Both the position numbers and the translations under genes were made by a program. A stretch of DNA of 8,015 nucleotides. It comes from CAZIOI01 sp964540855. Its GTDB lineage: Bacteria > Patescibacteriota > UBA1384 > DTJR01. Positions 6,006 to 8,015 of this stretch are shown here, one piece after another. Within the stretch, counting starts at the first letter, position 1; the number at the start of each line of letters is the position of its first letter. Under the pieces are notes generated by a model. It worked only from the letters and a program-made list of their open reading frames with translations, was not told the origin of the DNA and ran no database searches. The stretch is taken from contig CAZIOI010000024.1 of assembly GCA_964540855.1 (NCBI GenBank), forward strand, positions 1 through 8,015, read 5' to 3'.

Positions 6006-6035
6006 TTATTAAATAACCTGGCGTCCTAACCATCC

Positions 6036-6059
6036 TCCTTCGCTAAAGCTACGGAAGGA
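6036..6059. repeat. TCCTTC/GAAGGA palindrome in D-arm break
   Basis: TCCTTC (6036-6041) pairs with GAAGGA (6054-6059) around GCTAAAGCTACG. This resembles, from memory, a dispersed palindrome of the type seen in other candidate-phylum genomes. It makes up most of the 31 bases that separate GTCTAG from TGGTTAGGAC in the interrupted tRNA. Confidence 0.6.
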
Positions 6060-6069
6060 CAGGCTAGAC

Positions 6070-6181
6070 CCGCCGGCAAGCGCTTGAGCGCTAGCAACTG
6101 TGGGCAGACCCGCCTGCGCAAGCTGTGGCTTGAGCAACTGCCTGCCCGAAGTTGCACATCGTTGCAGACGGGCGGGCAGGC
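6070..6181. repeat. GC-rich palindrome cluster in D-arm break
   Basis: This 112-base, very GC-rich block follows the acceptor strand of the interrupted tRNA. It contains an imperfect tandem repeat (GGCTAGACCCGCC near 6062-6074 and GGCAGACCCGCC near 6103-6114, each followed by AAGC and GCTTGAGC). It also holds hairpins CAAGC/GCTTG and GCGCT/AGCGC-type arms, and a palindrome with arms CCTGCCCG (6141-6148) and CGGGCAGG (6173-6180). Bases 6141-6173 repeat 5458-5490 with one mismatch. Confidence 0.7.
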
Positions 6182-6247
6182 GATGAGGCCTCCAATTAAA
6201 TTTAAACTATCTGCCTTGCGTCCAATTCTTTATGCCAAACCTACTCA

Positions 6248-6256
6248 ATTATAGCA
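6248..6256 (-). promoter_or_regulatory. Extended -10 promoter for the tRNA-Glu locus
   Basis: On the minus strand TGC is followed by a perfect TATAAT (6253-6248), the extended -10 pattern. No good -35 box is seen at 16-18 bases. Transcription would start near 6241, about 50 bases before the acceptor strand of the interrupted tRNA-Glu, and just beyond the terminator of the upstream 61-codon gene. The placement suggests one precursor covering both tRNA-Glu sequences. Confidence 0.5.
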
Positions 6257-6277
6257 ATACAATCTCAAAATACTTTT

Positions 6278-6333
6278 AAAAAACGGTGGGTGCGGCGGGG
6301 TCAAAATGCGAAATTCGTGACCCCACCGCACCC
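6278..6333 (-). terminator. Rho-independent terminator of the 61-codon gene
   Basis: On the minus strand GGGTGCGGTGGGGTCA (6333-6318) pairs with TGACCCCGCCGCACCC (6303-6288), a 16-bp stem with one G-U. After ACCG comes TTTTTT (6283-6278). The stem starts 7 bases beyond the stop codon of the small gene at 6340, so it ends that transcript and insulates the tRNA locus. Confidence 0.88.
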
Positions 6334-6339
6334 GGTCTG

Positions 6340-6525
6340 CTACTCTTCTTCCTCCTCGGACTCAGGCGCGCGTTCCAGCAACGTCACGCCCGGCACAATC
6401 CACGGACGCCCTTCGGCGTCCTTCTTGGTCGCTACGCGACCCTCTCCCCGAGCCGCTTTGGCTCGGTTTTCCTCTGCAACCCTCCTCTCGGCCGCCGTTA
6501 TACTTTCCGTCGTGCGTGGACTCAT
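6340..6525 (-). CDS. 61-residue charged protein of unknown function
   Basis: I do not recognise this family. The ATG at 6525 is preceded by GGGAGG with a 5-base gap, the best ribosome site in the window. A good promoter lies at 6592-6620 and a strong terminator just past the TAG, so this is a complete single-gene transcription unit even though it is tiny. The protein begins MSPRTTESITAAERR, continues as an Ala/Arg/Glu-rich probable helix (to about residue 28), then ATKKDAEGRPWIVPG (32-46, the only aromatic, W42), and ends in an acidic run SEEEEE. There is no signal peptide or membrane segment. The codons for residues about 20-41 consist of three consecutive perfect palindromes (6404-6466), so part of the protein may derive from inserted repeat DNA. 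The frame stays open through all three. The long open frame that extends upstream of this ATG is repeat and promoter DNA, and the antisense frames lack start signals. Confidence 0.75.
   Translation of the reverse strand: MSPRTTESITAAERRVAEENRAKAARGEGRVATKKDAEGRPWIVPGVTLLERAPESEEEEE
6404..6466. repeat. Three tandem perfect hairpins inside a coding region
   Basis: GGACGCC/GGCGTCC with loop CTTC (6404-6421), GGTCGC/GCGACC with loop TAC (6427-6441) and CCGAGCC/GGCTCGG with loop GCTTT (6448-6466) follow one another with 5-6 base gaps. All arms are perfect. The 13 bases at 6428-6440 are identical to a hairpin in the ddl-downstream spacer (5604-5616). They encode residues about 20-41 of the 61-residue protein on the minus strand. 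Confidence 0.8.
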
Positions 6526-6591
6526 TCGTTCCTCCCAGAACGAAAATTCCGCCACACCGCAAAAACAGTATCCCCCACAGGGATTTGGGTA

Positions 6592-6620
6592 ATTGTACGA
6601 AAATAAGAAGACAAAGTCAA
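6592..6620 (-). promoter_or_regulatory. Sigma70-type promoter of the 61-codon gene
   Basis: On the minus strand TTGACT (6620-6615) and TACAAT (6597-6592) are separated by exactly 17 bases; each box has five of six consensus bases. Transcription would start near 6585, giving a leader of about 60 bases that contains the GGGAGG ribosome site and a small ATCCC/GGGAT hairpin. Confidence 0.72.
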
Positions 6621-6626
6621 CCATAA

Positions 6627-6697
6627 TTACGTATAACGTAAAACGAATAACGTAAAACCACAATTCAAAATTAATAAGTACTAAGTAAAAATTGTAA
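6627..6697 (+). repeat. ACGTAAAAC repeats and 50-bp inverted repeat, right copy
   Basis: Near 6629-6657 three ACGTATAAC/ACGTAAAAC/ACGAATAAC-like units lie in series. The 50 bases at 6648-6697 are the inverted partner of 5648-5697 (47 of 50 matching). From here to the flavoprotein stop (6746) the DNA is AT-rich without a gene or a clear terminator. Confidence 0.75.
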
Positions 6698-6743
6698 TCA
6701 TTAACTACTAAATAACAAATCAAAAATACAAAGATCCTTTAAA

Positions 6744-7922
6744 TCAAAGTAAGGCTTCAAAAACCTTCTTATCCGCACTTTTACCGAGAAAATTTTTCAA
6801 CTCGCCAATCGATTGCGACAAATTGATAGAACTCAGACCAACAACAACGCCATCCTTTGCATAGACCTGCAAATATTTATCATCTTTTTGTGTTTCAAAA
6901 AATATATATCGTTCGTCTATAAAACCGACGAAGCCCAAATTCACTCCGGCTACTTTTTTTGCCACCATGGGCATTTGGTCGTTTTTCTCGTTGGCTCCCG
7001 CCATATTGGCTCCGGCGATTTTTCCCGAAACCATTGCAAAAAACCAGTTACCCGGGATCATTTGTTCGTGAGTAACCGGCTCTTCTATTTGGCAAAGATC
7101 ACCGGCGGCAAAAATATTATCGTCGGATGTTTTATGAAACCGATCCACAACAATCGCTCTATCCGTTTTGATACCCGCTTGTTTGGCAATATCAACATTT
7201 GCCACTATTCCGACCGCAACAATTACCAAACCCGCGCGCAAAGTTTTACCCGTGTCCAAACCAACTTCAATGCCACGATCGCCCTGAGAAAATTTGGTCA
7301 CATTGGAAGAATACTCAAATTTAATCCCCTTTTCTCTCAATGTAAGATCCAAAATTTGCGAACCTACGGGACCGATTTTTTCTTTCAGCAATCTCTCGGT
7401 TCTAATCACGACAGTAGTCTTTTTACCCATTCGCACCAGACTCTCCAAAATATCAATCGTCAGAAAACCTCCGCCCACCACAACGACTTCTTCAACATTT
7501 TTGAGAGTGTCCGAGATTTTCTGAGCATCGGACAGAGAATAAAAATTACAAATTCCCTCGAGATTTTCACCTTCAACTCCCAATTTCCTGGGTGATCCGC
7601 CGGCCGACAGCAAGAGTTTTTCGTAGGATATTTGCTCGCCGGACTCAAGCTTGGCTTCTCTTTTATCGGGATTTATAGAGGTCACCGCATCCGAAACAAG
7701 ATCTATCCGCTTTTCAGCATAAAAACCGGTATCTTTGAGATAAAGATTTTCTTTTTTTATTTCTCCCTCAACAAACTTGTGCAACACAATTTTAGAGTAA
7801 AGCGGTTCACCCTGCCGATCCACAATCAAAATCGATCCTGACGCATCACGCGACCTTATTTCTTCGGCTGCCGATGTCCCCGCCGGCCCTCCGCCAACGA
7901 TTAAATATTTCACGCTTTTCAT
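6744..7922 (-). CDS. FAD-dependent NAD(P)H oxidoreductase
   Basis: The 392-residue protein has the two-Rossmann fold of pyridine nucleotide-disulfide oxidoreductases (the NADH:rubredoxin reductase / NirB N-terminal-like group), which pass electrons from NAD(P)H through FAD to a small acceptor. The FAD-binding GxGxxG is G10-G-G12-P-A-G15. The second loop, VVVVGGGFLT (146-155), would be the NAD(P) site, and TSDDNIFAAGD (265-275) is the C-terminal FAD-ribityl motif with D275. There is no redox-active CxxC, so it is not a thioredoxin- or lipoamide-reductase type. The second loop is unusual: the third Gly of GxGxxG is T155, and the position that usually carries a Glu or Asp selecting NADH reads VVIRTER (171-177), so NADH use is uncertain. 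There is no signal peptide. No Shine-Dalgarno precedes the ATG; the promoter at 7929-7957 predicts a leaderless mRNA. No electron acceptor gene is adjacent. Confidence 0.92.
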   Translation of the reverse strand: MKSVKYLIVGGGPAGTSAAEEIRSRDASGSILIVDRQGEPLYSKIVLHKFVEGEIKKENLYLKDTGFYAEKRIDLVSDAVTSINPDKREAKLESGEQISYEKLLLSAGGSPRKLGVEGENLEGICNFYSLSDAQKISDTLKNVEEVVVVGGGFLTIDILESLVRMGKKTTVVIRTERLLKEKIGPVGSQILDLTLREKGIKFEYSSNVTKFSQGDRGIEVGLDTGKTLRAGLVIVAVGIVANVDIAKQAGIKTDRAIVVDRFHKTSDDNIFAAGDLCQIEEPVTHEQMIPGNWFFAMVSGKIAGANMAGANEKNDQMPMVAKKVAGVNLGFVGFIDERYIFFETQKDDKYLQVYAKDGVVVGLSSINLSQSIGELKNFLGKSADKKVFEALL

Positions 7923-7928
7923 AGATCA

Positions 7929-7957
7929 ACAATAAACCATAAATAAATGACTGGCAA
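7929..7957 (-). promoter_or_regulatory. Promoter predicting a leaderless flavoprotein mRNA
   Basis: On the minus strand TTGCCA (7957-7952, five of six -35 bases) is followed after exactly 17 bases by TATTGT (7934-7929, four of six -10 bases). Six bases then lead to the A of the ATG at 7922, so transcription is expected to start at the start codon or within a base of it. This agrees with the lack of a ribosome binding site. The remaining DNA to the window edge (7958-8015) shows no gene. Confidence 0.6.
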
Positions 7958-8015
7958 ACTATTGCACCCGCTACTAACATATTGGACTTTTGAGAGCCGA
8001 TAAAGTTATTCACAT

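Larger units (their letters stand above)
5803..6190 (-). pseudogene. Interrupted tRNA-Glu-like gene
   Basis: On the minus strand, pieces of a tRNA occur in order. They are acceptor 5' strand GGCCTCA plus TC (6190-6182); possibly GTCTAG of the D arm (6069-6064); D loop to anticodon loop TGGTTAGGAC-G-CCAGG-TT (6032-6015); CAT-CCTGG-CAAC-CGGGG-TT (5861-5843); and CCCCG-TGAGGTC-A-CCA (5818-5803). The acceptor pairs over 7 bp with one G-T, the anticodon stem CCAGG/CCTGG and T stem CGGGG/CCCCG perfectly. Against the intact tRNA-Glu(CTC) inside it, the acceptor, anticodon stem and T stem differ only by changes that keep or improve pairing, which argues it was long maintained as a tRNA, plausibly the TTC isoacceptor. 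Inserts occupy the D arm (about 112 and 31 bases), the anticodon loop (about 153 bases, including the intact tRNA) and the T loop (23-nt hairpin). Anticodon bases 34-35 and the CGANT of the T loop cannot be placed. It is either a recently broken gene or one needing unusual processing. The GTCTAG piece is uncertain because a similar word recurs in the insert. Confidence 0.6.

Noticed and set aside
5862..6014. Group I or archaeal-type tRNA intron in the anticodon loop
   Set aside because: I see no group I core elements or bulge-helix-bulge, and the 153-base insert contains a complete tRNA. An intron remains only a remote alternative.
6207..6235. Another tRNA fragment (GGACGCAAGGCAGAT on the minus strand)
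   Set aside because: It resembles a D-stem end followed by an anticodon stem, but no complementary partner strand or further pieces were found.
6286..6606. Two overlapping plus-strand frames of about 100 codons
   Set aside because: They run antisense through a terminator, the 61-codon gene and its promoter. Only the minus-strand gene has a ribosome site, promoter and terminator.
5648..6697. Autonomous transposon
   Set aside because: No transposase or integrase frame lies inside, and no target-site duplication is visible outside the inverted repeats.
6813..7595. 260-codon plus-strand open frame
   Set aside because: It is antisense to the flavoprotein gene with intact FAD motifs, and its composition looks like a shadow frame.

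Overview
The window looks like chromosomal DNA of a small-genome bacterium, most probably a candidate phyla radiation (Patescibacteria) lineage. The grounds are compact single-domain genes in short overlapping operons, AT-rich spacers filled with short palindromic and ACGTATAAC-type repeats, one gene with a promoter that predicts a leaderless mRNA, and glutamyl-tRNA synthetase linked to a tRNA-Gln. TGA is read as stop, because gltX, the NYN gene and the flavoprotein gene all end in TGA, so a TGA-recoding lineage is unlikely. The lineage assignment is inference.

Positions 238-5248 (+ strand) are ordinary housekeeping DNA. gltX (GluRS) overlaps a family-4-type glycosyltransferase gene by ATGA. 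Next come tRNA-Gln(CTG), a 125-residue coiled-coil protein of unknown function that directly abuts a lipid-anchored cupredoxin-fold protein, and then an NYN-domain putative ribonuclease whose stop overlaps the start of ddl (D-Ala-D-Ala ligase). The set covers translation, surface glycan synthesis, peptidoglycan precursor synthesis and an envelope lipoprotein.

Positions 5249-6743 are the unusual part: about 1.5 kb almost without protein genes, packed with palindromes. On the minus strand it holds an intact tRNA-Glu(CTC). Wrapped around that gene are the dispersed pieces of a second tRNA-Glu-like gene, in correct 5'-to-3' order. All four helices of the second gene can be rebuilt with compensated base changes, but its D arm, anticodon loop and T loop are interrupted by GC-rich palindromic inserts, and the anticodon-loop insert carries the whole intact tRNA. 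An extended -10 promoter lies just upstream. The same kinds of palindrome recur in the spacer and inside a 61-codon gene that has its own promoter, ribosome binding site and terminator. A 50-bp imperfect inverted repeat (5648-5697 and 6648-6697, exactly 1000 bp apart) brackets the segment.

Positions 6744-7922 (- strand) encode a two-Rossmann-domain FAD-dependent oxidoreductase with a degenerate NAD-binding loop and a well-formed promoter placed for a leaderless transcript. Positions 1-237 and 7923-8015 contain no gene I can support.
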